In this document: piece after piece, positions 48,582-55,821 of the stretch
Numbering within the stretch: position 1 is the first letter of the stretch
Layout: each line of letters starts with the position of its first letter
Assembly (NCBI RefSeq): GCF_001050015.1
Contig: NZ_CVTB01000133.1
Span: 9,724-73,723, forward strand
Source: Mycolicibacterium malmesburyense
GTDB taxonomy: Bacteria > Actinomycetota > Actinomycetes > Mycobacteriales > Mycobacteriaceae
DNA length: 64,000 nucleotides
Direction: 5' to 3'
Position numbers and translations under genes: made by a program
The notes under the pieces: model-generated
Database searches by the model: none
What the model was told of the DNA's origin: nothing
Seen by the model: only the letters and a program-made list of their open reading frames with translations

Positions 48582-49640
48582 TCAGATGCTGAGTCGGCGG
48601 TAGCGCTGCAGACGCCGGATTCCCGCCGCGGAGACCGCACCGTCGTGCGGCGCGATCGCGGTTCCGAGGCGCGCGCGCACGTTGTCGACGTCGAGGTGCG
48701 TCCCGATCGCGACGAGCGCATTGGTCTTCCCGCCGACTCGGGCCGACGACGGTGCGTTCGCGATGTGGACGGACGTGCCGACCACGTTGACCACGTAGCG
48801 GCGCGTGCGTTCGCGATATCGGACCGCGACCGTGCCCTTGAGCCGGTACACCCCGGCGGGTGGCTTTTCCAGCAGGTCGATCAGCGTGGCGGGATCGACG
48901 CAACCGTCGCCGGTGACGGTCACCGAATCGGCGTGCACGTGGTGTCCGTGGTCGTCGGTGTCGGTGTCGGTGTCGGTGTCCACGAGCAGCTCCCGCAGCG
49001 ACAGCTGCTCACCGACCGCGGCGGATTCGGCCACGTCGTACAGCAGCGCCGGATCGATGCGCCCGGCCGTGGCACCGACGACGTGGACATCCGGATTTCG
49101 TTCGCGCACACGGCTTTCGATTCGGCCGAGGACCGCAGCACGGTCGTTCTCGGAAACTTGGTCGAGCTTGTTGACCACCACCAGCGACGCCGCGCCGTAG
49201 CGGGCGGGCGGAGTGGCGTGGTCGTCGACGGTGTCGAAATGGGTGGCGGCGTCGATCACGTCGACGACGCCGCCCGGCCGTATGCGATCCACCCCGCTGA
49301 ACCGAATGATCCGCGAGATCGCGATCGGGTCGGCTATGCCGCTGGCCTCGATGATGATGGCGTCCAGGCCGAGCTTCGGATCGGCGAGCTTGGCCAGCGC
49401 GCCGTCGAGGCCACCTTCGTCGGGTAGGCAGCAGATGCACCCTCCGGCGATCGAGGCCGGCTCGTCGACTTGGCCGGTGACCAGGGCGGCGTCGACGTTG
49501 AGTTCGCCGAAGTCGTTGATGATGACGCCGATACGGGCCCCCGGTTGACGCAACACGTGGTTGAGCAGCGTGGTCTTACCGGCGCCGAGGTAGCCGGTCA
49601 GGGCGATGGCCGGAATCGTCGTCGCTGTCACGCGACACAT
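48582..49640 (-). CDS. CobW/COG0523-family GTPase with His/Asp-rich linker
   Basis: A 352-residue metal-chaperone-type GTPase. Walker A is GYLGAGKTT (15-24), the metal site is GGCICC with Cys68, Cys70 and Cys71, and NKLD gives G4. Between the GTPase and the C-terminal CobW domain lies VDTDTDTDTDDHGHHVHAD, an acidic/His linker encoded by a hexanucleotide repeat. COG0523 proteins insert zinc or cobalt into client enzymes and are often Zur-controlled; I saw no Zur box. The amidohydrolases of this window are metal-dependent and possible clients (inference). Start ATG 49640 is uncertain; GTG 49631 is close. Confidence 0.87.
   Translation of the reverse strand: MCRVTATTIPAIALTGYLGAGKTTLLNHVLRQPGARIGVIINDFGELNVDAALVTGQVDEPASIAGGCICCLPDEGGLDGALAKLADPKLGLDAIIIEASGIADPIAISRIIRFSGVDRIRPGGVVDVIDAATHFDTVDDHATPPARYGAASLVVVNKLDQVSENDRAAVLGRIESRVRERNPDVHVVGATAGRIDPALLYDVAESAAVGEQLSLRELLVDTDTDTDTDDHGHHVHADSVTVTGDGCVDPATLIDLLEKPPAGVYRLKGTVAVRYRERTRRYVVNVVGTSVHIANAPSSARVGGKTNALVAIGTHLDVDNVRARLGTAIAPHDGAVSAAGIRRLQRYRRLSI
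48954..48980. repeat. GTCGGT hexanucleotide tandem repeat
   Basis: Four copies of GTCGGT plus GTC (48954-48980) inside the CobW gene; on the coding strand they encode alternating Asp-Thr in the metal-binding linker. Loss or gain of one unit changes the linker by two residues without a frameshift. It could vary among strains. Confidence 0.8.
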
Positions 49641-49728
49641 GATTGCAGCGTTGCGACCTGTGCGTCCGCCCACAGGGGGTTTCGGACCCGGGCGGACGTG
49701 GAACCTTGACACTTGAGAGGAGGCCCGA

Positions 49729-50277
49729 ATGACGGACCACGACAAGGCCGGGCAGGCACGCGAAGGCCTGCTCGACTCGGTGAAGGGCAAGGCCAAAGAG
49801 ATGTTCGGTGCGATCACCGGGAATGACTCGATGACCGCCGAAGGCCAACTTCAGCAGGCCGAGGCCGAACGCCGTAAAGAGGCCAACACGATCGAAGCGG
49901 TCGCCGATGCCGAGGCGCGGGACGCCCGCACCGACGTCGCGGAGGCCAAGCGCGAGGCCGCCAAGGAGCGCACCGAGGTGAATGCCGAGGCCGCCGCCGA
50001 AAAGGGCGCGGTCGAGAATCAGAAAGCGGCCCAGAAGCGCGCCGCCGAAGACGCCGTACACCAGCAGCTGGAGCGGGAGCGCGCACAGGCCGATCTCGAC
50101 GCCGAGCGCAAGGCCCGTGAGGCCCGGATCGAGCAGCGGGCGGAAGTGCATGACGCCGACACCCAGCTCGCCGGAGCGCTCGAAGACCACCGCGAAGCCG
50201 TCGAGGAGTCGGCAAGCGCGAAGGCCGAAGCCGCCCGTATCCGGCGGCAGGCCGACAACCTCAACGACAACGCCTGA
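49729..50277 (+). CDS. CsbD-like N terminus with long coiled coil
   Basis: A 182-residue, extremely hydrophilic protein. The first 45 residues resemble the CsbD stress-protein motif (SVKGKAKEMFGAITGNDSMTAEGQLQQ), then about 130 residues of Ala/Glu/Arg-rich coiled coil. CsbD proteins are general-stress proteins of unknown action; mycobacterial CsbD-coil fusions are usually stress induced. GAGGAGG precedes the ATG. It is 24 bp from a second coiled-coil gene, so the two may form a heteromeric rod. Confidence 0.82.
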   Translation: MTDHDKAGQAREGLLDSVKGKAKEMFGAITGNDSMTAEGQLQQAEAERRKEANTIEAVADAEARDARTDVAEAKREAAKERTEVNAEAAAEKGAVENQKAAQKRAAEDAVHQQLERERAQADLDAERKAREARIEQRAEVHDADTQLAGALEDHREAVEESASAKAEAARIRRQADNLNDNA

Positions 50278-50301
50278 TCAAGGCATAGAAGGAGCTTGAC
50301 C

Positions 50302-50967
50302 ATGAGCCTCACCGCTATTCCGAAGGCGGTGCTGAGATTTCAGTACCAGGTGGCCCGAATGCCGCTGCAGTTGATCGACGACCGGTTCGTCGCGCGAATG
50401 AACGACGAGGCACCCGCCCGCCTGTTCTATGAGCGTTCCCTCGGAATGCTGGACGTCACGGTTGGCGCCGCGCTCGGCGACCAGGAGCTGCAGAAGCGGG
50501 GCGCCACCGCCGTCGAGCGCACCGATGCCCTGCGCCGGGCGGCCGAACTCGATGCCGCCGCGGACGAGAACGTCAAGCAGGCGGGCAGGGAGCTGAAGGT
50601 CACGCGCGAGAAGGCGCTGCAGGACAAACAGCAGGCCTTCGAAGAGACCGAGGCCGAGGCACGTCAGGCGCGCACCGAGGCGCAGCAGCGCAAGCGCACG
50701 GCGGTCGAAGATGCCGAGAAGAAGATCGTCGAGAGCAAGAAGCGGGCCGATGAGATCGCCGCGCAGCGCAAGAAGAACGTCGAGAGCGCGAAGCGCCGCG
50801 AAGAAGAGCAGATCGAGGCGGCCGAGCGTGGTGCGGCGAAGGCGGCCACCGCGAAGCTGGCCGACGCGCAGGACAAGCGCGTGGACGCGACGGTGACACG
50901 GGCGCAGGCCGACAAGATCGAAGACCTCGCCGACGCTGAGAAGGACAAGCGCAAAGCGGACGGCTAG
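50302..50967 (+). CDS. coiled-coil protein paired with CsbD-like protein
   Basis: A 221-residue protein: an N-terminal segment (LTAIPKAVLRFQYQVARMPLQLIDDRF, perhaps amphipathic and membrane-touching), a short globular part (ARLFYERSLGMLDVTVGAALGD), then about 130 residues of continuous Ala/Glu/Lys coiled coil ending in KRKADG. No family is recognised beyond mycobacterial homologues of the same pair. The ATG at 50302 has AAGGAG seven bases upstream. It probably acts with the preceding CsbD-like protein in envelope stress (inference). Confidence 0.8.
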   Translation: MSLTAIPKAVLRFQYQVARMPLQLIDDRFVARMNDEAPARLFYERSLGMLDVTVGAALGDQELQKRGATAVERTDALRRAAELDAAADENVKQAGRELKVTREKALQDKQQAFEETEAEARQARTEAQQRKRTAVEDAEKKIVESKKRADEIAAQRKKNVESAKRREEEQIEAAERGAAKAATAKLADAQDKRVDATVTRAQADKIEDLADAEKDKRKADG

Positions 50968-52376
50968 ATCCCGAGCAGCGACTCGATCCAGCCTCGCGCG
51001 AAGTAGAGCAGGAAGCCCGCGGCGACCACCCACAACAGTGGGCTGATCTCGCGGGCTTTTCCTGCTGCCGAGCGCAGCACCACCCAGGCGATGAAGCCGA
51101 CACCGATGCCGTTGGCGATCGAGTACGAGAACGGCATCGTCGCCACCGTCAGCACGACGGGCAGCGCCACCGAGAACTCGGAGATGTCGATGTAGCGCAG
51201 GTGCGACACCATCATCGCGCCGACGATCACCAACGCCGCCGCGGCCACCTCGGTGGGTACCACCGAAGCCAGCGGCGAGATGAACATCGCGGCGAGGAAC
51301 AGCACGCCGGTGACGATGTTCGCCAGCCCGGTGCGGGCGCCCTCTCCGATGCCGGCGCCCGATTCCACGAACACGGTGTTCGACGACGCCGACGATGCAC
51401 CGCCGACCACGGCGCCCGCACCTTCGACGACGAGGGCCGCCCGCAGCCGCGGGAAGGTGCCTTTCTCGTCGGCCAGTCCGGCCTCCCGCGACAGCCCGGT
51501 GAAGGTGCCCATGGCGTCGAAGAAGTTCGCGAACACGAGCGTGAAGACGAACATGGTCGCGGCGATCACGCCGATGCGGCCGAAGCTGTCCATGCTGAAG
51601 GCGCCGACGAGCGAGAGATCCGGTAGGGCGAACGGTGAGCCCGACAGGGTGGGCACCGACAGGCTCCAGCCGCCGGGTTTGTCCTCGGCGGATCCGAGGT
51701 GCCAGACAGCCTCGATCGCCACCGCAGCCGCCGTCCCGGTGATGAGCCCAATGAGTATGCCGCCCCGTACTTTTCGGGCCACCAGGATGCCCGTCAGCAG
51801 CAACGTGAACGCGAAGACGACGGTGGGCACGGTGCTGATTGATCCGCTGCCGTCGCCGCCGAGGCCGACCGGCGGCGACGGTCTTCCGGTCGAACCGATG
51901 AACCCCGCATCGACCAGGCCGATGAACAGGATGAACAACCCGATACCGGATGTGATCGCGAGCTTCAGCTGCATCGGCACCGCGTCGAACACCAGACGCC
52001 GCAGCCCGGTCGCCGCCAGCACGACGATGATGAGGCCGTTGATCACCACGAGCCCCATGGCCTCGGCCCAGGTGAGGGATCCGACGAGCGTCGTCGCAAC
52101 GAACGAGTTGATCCCCAGCCCTGCGGCGAACGCGAACGGCATCCGCGCGATCAGGCCGAACAGGATCGTCATCACGCCCGCCGCCAGCGCGGTGACCGCC
52201 GAAACCTCGGCGAACTGCAGTCGATCGCCGGTGACATCCTCCGAGCTGGACAGGATGATCGGGTTCAGCACGATGATGTAGGCCATCGCGATGAACGTCA
52301 CCAGGCCCCCGCGGGCCTCCGCTCCGATTGTCGAGCCACGGGCCGAGATCTCGAAGAAGCGGTCGAGGCGGTTCAT
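50964..52376 (-). CDS. AzgA-type purine/nucleobase permease (NCS2 superfamily)
   Basis: A 470-residue membrane transporter with about 12-14 helices. Typical AzgA/PbuG motifs: EARGGLVTFIAMAYIIVLNPIIL near the N terminus, GLGINSFVA, ANFFDAMGTFTGLSREAGL and SNTVFVESGAGIGEGARTGLANIVTG. It imports adenine, guanine or hypoxanthine with protons. The start ATG at 52376 is close to the family start. It is divergent from nothing nearby, its 5' end being next to the MarR gene on the same strand, 10 bp away, which may be the first gene of its operon. Confidence 0.9.
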   Translation of the reverse strand: MNRLDRFFEISARGSTIGAEARGGLVTFIAMAYIIVLNPIILSSSEDVTGDRLQFAEVSAVTALAAGVMTILFGLIARMPFAFAAGLGINSFVATTLVGSLTWAEAMGLVVINGLIIVVLAATGLRRLVFDAVPMQLKLAITSGIGLFILFIGLVDAGFIGSTGRPSPPVGLGGDGSGSISTVPTVVFAFTLLLTGILVARKVRGGILIGLITGTAAAVAIEAVWHLGSAEDKPGGWSLSVPTLSGSPFALPDLSLVGAFSMDSFGRIGVIAATMFVFTLVFANFFDAMGTFTGLSREAGLADEKGTFPRLRAALVVEGAGAVVGGASSASSNTVFVESGAGIGEGARTGLANIVTGVLFLAAMFISPLASVVPTEVAAAALVIVGAMMVSHLRYIDISEFSVALPVVLTVATMPFSYSIANGIGVGFIAWVVLRSAAGKAREISPLLWVVAAGFLLYFARGWIESLLGI

Positions 52377-52386
52377 CCCTCAGACC

Positions 52387-52821
52387 CTATGGGGCGCCGT
52401 CGACGCGCGTCATCTCGTGCAGGGCCCGCAGGAACGCTCGCCGGTCAGCCGGTGACAACACCGACAGCCACCGTTCCTCACCGCGCTGGATCTCCGTCTG
52501 GACCGAGTCCTTCAGGGCGCGACCGGCTTCGGTGATCGCGAGCAGCCGGACACGTCGGTCGGCGGGATCGGGTCGCCGCTCGATGTAGCCCTTCTCCTGC
52601 AGCTCGTCGAGCGTGGGGATGATCCGGGTCTTGTCGGCGCCGATGGCTTCGGCGAGCGCGGCCTGGGTGCGCACCGGTGACTCGTCGAGCGCGAGCAGCA
52701 CGCTGTACCCCCACATCGACGCGCCATGTTCGGCGAGCACCGGGGTTTCGAGCGCGATCAACCGCCGGAGCAGCGGCGCGAGCATCGCCGCGAGGTCGGG
52801 TCGTCGCGGCTTCGACGGCAT
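52387..52821 (-). CDS. MarR-family transcriptional regulator
   Basis: A 144-residue winged-helix regulator: helix-turn-helix TQAALAEAIGADKTRIIPTLDELQEKGYIERRPDPADRR at about residues 52-90, and dimerising helices at both ends. It is divergent from a DinB-like gene, with an 18-bp near-palindrome overlapping that gene's start; this is probably its operator. The purine permease 10 bp downstream may be co-transcribed. Confidence 0.9.
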   Translation of the reverse strand: MPSKPRRPDLAAMLAPLLRRLIALETPVLAEHGASMWGYSVLLALDESPVRTQAALAEAIGADKTRIIPTLDELQEKGYIERRPDPADRRVRLLAITEAGRALKDSVQTEIQRGEERWLSVLSPADRRAFLRALHEMTRVDGAP

Positions 52822-52863
52822 GAGGAGATATTAAGCGTTGACCAATCATGTGCAGACATATAT

Positions 52864-52881
52864 CGTAAGCATATGCATACG
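52864..52881. promoter_or_regulatory. MarR-type 18-bp palindrome overlapping a start codon
   Basis: CGTAAGCAT followed directly by ATGCATACG is symmetric apart from one pair. It covers the ATG (52873) of the DinB-like gene and is 43 bp from the MarR start. Binding here would block the divergent gene directly. No Shine-Dalgarno sequence precedes the ATG, which hints at a leaderless transcript. Confidence 0.5.
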
Positions 52882-53508
52882 AATAATGATCCGCGACCGG
52901 CGCACCGGCTCGCGGTCGCCAAGACAGTAGAGACCGCCTCGAAGGTCACAGCCGACGACTTCGATCGCCCGACGCCGTGTGCGGGGTGGAACCTCGCCGA
53001 TCTGTTGATCCATATGACCGTGCAGCACAAGGGGTTTGCGGCAGCCGCGCGGGGAGCCGGCGCCGACCTTGCGGTGTGGCGGCCGGTGACCGTCGCCGAG
53101 GCGGTCCACGCCGACCCCGGCGGCGCGTACGCCGCGGCGGCCAGCGAGGTGCTGGACGCGTTCGCCGCCGACGGTGTGCTGGACGCGACGTTCGCGCTAC
53201 CCGAGTTCGGACCGGACGCCACTGTTCCGGGAGCGATGGCGATCGGGTTCCATTTCGTCGACTACGTCGTGCACGGGTGGGACCTCGCCCGCAGCATCGG
53301 TGTGCCGTTCGTGCTGCCCGCCGAGGTGGTCGAGGCCGTGGTGCCGGTGGCGATGGCGGTTCCCGACGGCGACATCCGCGACGCGGACGATTCGCCGTTC
53401 GCGCGTGCGGTGTCCGCCGGGGAGGACTCGAGCGACCTCGATCGGGTGTTGCGTCACCTGGGTCGATCGCCGGGGTGGCGGGCCGAGGGCGTCACCGCGG
53501 GTCGATGA
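52873..53508 (+). CDS. DinB/mycothiol-dependent (TIGR03086-like) metal protein
   Basis: A 211-residue four-helix DinB-fold protein: DDFDRPTPCAGWNLADLLIHMTVQHKGFA near the N terminus and GFHFVDYVVHGWDLARSIG further on, giving the three His (at about 48, 52-type position and 138-142) expected for a Zn or Ni site. Related actinobacterial proteins are mycothiol-dependent maleylpyruvate isomerases or transferases of unknown substrate. The ATG lies inside the MarR-type palindrome. A MarR-controlled detoxification role is inferred. Confidence 0.82.
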   Translation: MHTNNDPRPAHRLAVAKTVETASKVTADDFDRPTPCAGWNLADLLIHMTVQHKGFAAAARGAGADLAVWRPVTVAEAVHADPGGAYAAAASEVLDAFAADGVLDATFALPEFGPDATVPGAMAIGFHFVDYVVHGWDLARSIGVPFVLPAEVVEAVVPVAMAVPDGDIRDADDSPFARAVSAGEDSSDLDRVLRHLGRSPGWRAEGVTAGR

Positions 53509-53863
53509 GGTCGCGCAGGCTCTCGGCCGGGACGACGGATGCGCCGGCGGCGCGCACCCGCTCGGCGAGTTGCCGGTCGGACGTCGCCACGCTGATGTCG
53601 TCCGGCCGATCGTCGGCGCGGATCAGGCGGACGATCTCGTCGTCCGCCGAGTTGGCCGTGGCGCGCGGGGCATGCGCGACCGTGACGACCGTCGACGCGA
53701 TCGGTGGCTCCGGAGGGCGTTCGAACACGACCGTGACGTCGTCACCCTGAGGCCGCCAGGCTTCCAGCCGCTCGACGAGGGTCACCATGGCGCGGTGGCG
53801 ATCACGCCACCAGCCGTCGGGGCGCGACCCGATCACGTTCATCCCGTCGACGATCCAGCGCAT
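53492..53863 (-). CDS. NYN-domain (YacP-like) RNA-binding or nuclease protein
   Basis: A 123-residue PIN-like NYN protein: IVDGMNVIGSRPDGWWRDRH with the first acidic residue, DDEIVRLI with two more, and VATSDRQLAERVRAAGASVVP with the last Asp. These residues match the metal site of NYN nucleases such as YacP/Rae1, which cleave mRNA or tRNA. The ATG at 53863 is chosen; the longer frame to 54181 runs into the STAS gene. It overlaps the 3' end of the DinB-like gene by 17 bases. Confidence 0.85.
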   Translation of the reverse strand: MRWIVDGMNVIGSRPDGWWRDRHRAMVTLVERLEAWRPQGDDVTVVFERPPEPPIASTVVTVAHAPRATANSADDEIVRLIRADDRPDDISVATSDRQLAERVRAAGASVVPAESLRDLIDPR

Positions 53864-53997
53864 CGTTCGTCGAGGACGGGCTTCGGCCGAAAGGGGCCGG
53901 ATCAGCAGGCGTGCCCGGTCTGCTTGGCCGCCGGATGCCGACGGCCAAGCAGGTAACCGAGCCAACGAATATCGAGAAGCACCTGGGTCGCCTTCCG

Positions 53998-54408
53998 CTA
54001 TGCAGTCTTCTGGGTCAACAGCGGCAGCAGTCGGCGCCGTTCTTCGATATTTTCCGCGAAGTGGTGAAGCGCGTCGGGCACACATGCGGTAATCGGCACG
54101 CTCACGCCAGAACCGCGCAAAACTCGTTGCACGTCGTCGCTGGCGATAACGGTCCAATCGACCTCGGTGTGATAGCAGCATTCATCGATGTCGTACAACA
54201 ACGAAATAAGTTGCTCCGCACACGACCTCACGCCACTCAAATCGAGCACGAATGGCTTCTCGGCCAAAACGAATCGGCGGGCGAACGCGGTGATCCGTTC
54301 GATGTTCCGGTCATCGATGATGCCGTCGACGGTCACGACTGTCGCCAGTTGGCGGCACACCGCATGAAGCTGGGCACCGGCGCAGTCAAATGTCGGATTC
54401 CCGTACAT
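53998..54408 (-). CDS. STAS-domain protein (anti-sigma-factor antagonist-like)
   Basis: A 136-residue STAS-like protein: DGIIDDRNIERITAFARRFVLAEKPFVLDLSGVRSCAEQLISLLYDI contains the DLSGV...S segment where SpoIIAA-type antagonists are phosphorylated; here Ser/Cys follow at the expected place. It carries several Cys and has clearly lower GC than its neighbours, as does its upstream region. The ATG at 54408 has AGGAGG six bases before it. It may belong to a sigma-factor stress cascade; no kinase partner is present in the window. Confidence 0.72.
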   Translation of the reverse strand: MYGNPTFDCAGAQLHAVCRQLATVVTVDGIIDDRNIERITAFARRFVLAEKPFVLDLSGVRSCAEQLISLLYDIDECCYHTEVDWTVIASDDVQRVLRGSGVSVPITACVPDALHHFAENIEERRRLLPLLTQKTA

Positions 54409-54532
54409 CACTGCCTCCTTGAGTTGGTCAGCTTCGTTGATGACACCCAACTTAAGTCGTGAGATTAAGGCCACTGGCAACGGCGGCTAATACTTCGGTA
54501 AGAAGAAAAACTTGCGTTGGCCAGCAAATGAA

Positions 54533-55777
54533 TCAACCACCGCGCAGCCATTGCGGGCCCGAATAGTTCTCCCAGGGGCTGTAATCGGCGAGCAATTCGG
54601 TCTGCGCGGGCCGCTCGTCCTCGGGCACGTGCTGAAGATTGATCCGAATGCGGTACCAGATCGAACTGGGTCCGCGCATACCGTCGACCAGAACGTCTGC
54701 GGGTTCGAGCTTTTCGGCCACCGACGGATGGCGCCGACGCCATTCGTCCAACGCCGCCATCGCCTCGTCTTTGGTCTTGGTGCGAGCGATTTCGATCAGC
54801 GGCTTCGAGGAGACCCGGCGGCCGCTGGCTCCGCTCGACCGCTTGGCGCCGCGAGGAGCCTTCTCCGCCGGGCCCAACCGGTCGGCGAGGTCCAGGAGCG
54901 CGTCCAGCGATCCGGGAGCGTCGTCGATGCCCTCCCACGGGTCACCGATTTCGGCGAATCGCCGTGGCACCGTCGCGATCGTGAACTCCTCCGGGCGGCA
55001 GCCACCGACCTCGCTCCAGAGCAGCGGCGTCGACACCCGGGCGTCCGGCGTCGCGCGCACCGAATAGGCCGAGGCGATCGTCCGGTCGAACGCGTTCTGG
55101 TTGAAGTCGACGAAGACGCCCTCGCGTTCCTCCTTCCACCAGCGCGCGGTGGCGATGTCGGGGGCGCGGCGTTCGACCTCGCGGGCCACCGCCTGCGCCG
55201 CGAGGCGGACGAACTTGAACGGCCAGCGGCGCTCGATCCGCGCGTAGATGTGGAAACCCTTTGATCCCGACGTCTTGGGCCAGGCCGTCAACCCGTGGTC
55301 CTCGAGCACCTCGCGCGCCACCATCGCGACGTCGATGATCTGCGGCCATTGGACACCCGGCAGAGGATCGAGGTCGACGCGCAGTTCGTCGGGGTGGGCC
55401 AGGTCGTCGGCCCGCACCGGGTGGGGGTTGAGGTCGACGCATCCGAGGTTGACCGCCCAGACCAGGCCGGCCGCGTCGCGCAGCACCGCTTCGGCCGCCG
55501 AGGCCCCTGACGCGTATTTCAGCTCGGCGACGTCGACGAAGTCGGGGCGGTTCTTCGGCGCGCGCTTCTGGAACACCGCCTCCTCGGTGATGCCCTTGAC
55601 GAACCGCTTGAGGATCATCGGCCGGTCGCGCACCCCGCGCAGGGCGCCGTCGGCGACGCTGAGGTAGTAGTGCATCAGGTCGGACTTCGTGACGCCGATA
55701 CCGGGGAAGACGACCTTGTCGGGATGAGTGATGGGCACCCGGTGACCGTCGACCTCCAGATACCGGGGCGCGGCCAT
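54533..55777 (-). CDS. polD2: LigD-like polymerase domain protein (PolD2 type)
   Basis: A 414-residue stand-alone LigD polymerase domain. The catalytic aspartates Asp135 and Asp137 are in ELRVDLDPLPG, followed by WPKTSGSKGFHIYARI and REGVFVDFNQNAFDRTIASAYSVRA; a C-terminal extension of about 100 residues follows. Adjacent fadD2 and fadE6 match the neighbourhood of M. tuberculosis Rv0269c, the PolD2 counterpart. It adds ribonucleotides or deoxynucleotides in DNA repair. It is divergent from fadD2 by 44-56 bp. It is not closely similar in detail to the 317-residue member at 47601. Confidence 0.88.
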   Translation of the reverse strand: MAAPRYLEVDGHRVPITHPDKVVFPGIGVTKSDLMHYYLSVADGALRGVRDRPMILKRFVKGITEEAVFQKRAPKNRPDFVDVAELKYASGASAAEAVLRDAAGLVWAVNLGCVDLNPHPVRADDLAHPDELRVDLDPLPGVQWPQIIDVAMVAREVLEDHGLTAWPKTSGSKGFHIYARIERRWPFKFVRLAAQAVAREVERRAPDIATARWWKEEREGVFVDFNQNAFDRTIASAYSVRATPDARVSTPLLWSEVGGCRPEEFTIATVPRRFAEIGDPWEGIDDAPGSLDALLDLADRLGPAEKAPRGAKRSSGASGRRVSSKPLIEIARTKTKDEAMAALDEWRRRHPSVAEKLEPADVLVDGMRGPSSIWYRIRINLQHVPEDERPAQTELLADYSPWENYSGPQWLRGG

Positions 55778-55821
55778 AACGTCATGCTAGTTTCCCGGCC
55801 GTACTGCGACGCGGGTCACAT

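Noticed and set aside
46836..49427. Open frame of 863 codons on the plus strand
   Set aside because: It runs antisense through the BrkB, polymerase and CobW genes, is Arg/Asp/His-rich without any fold signature, and has no ribosome site. It is a shadow frame typical of GC-rich DNA.
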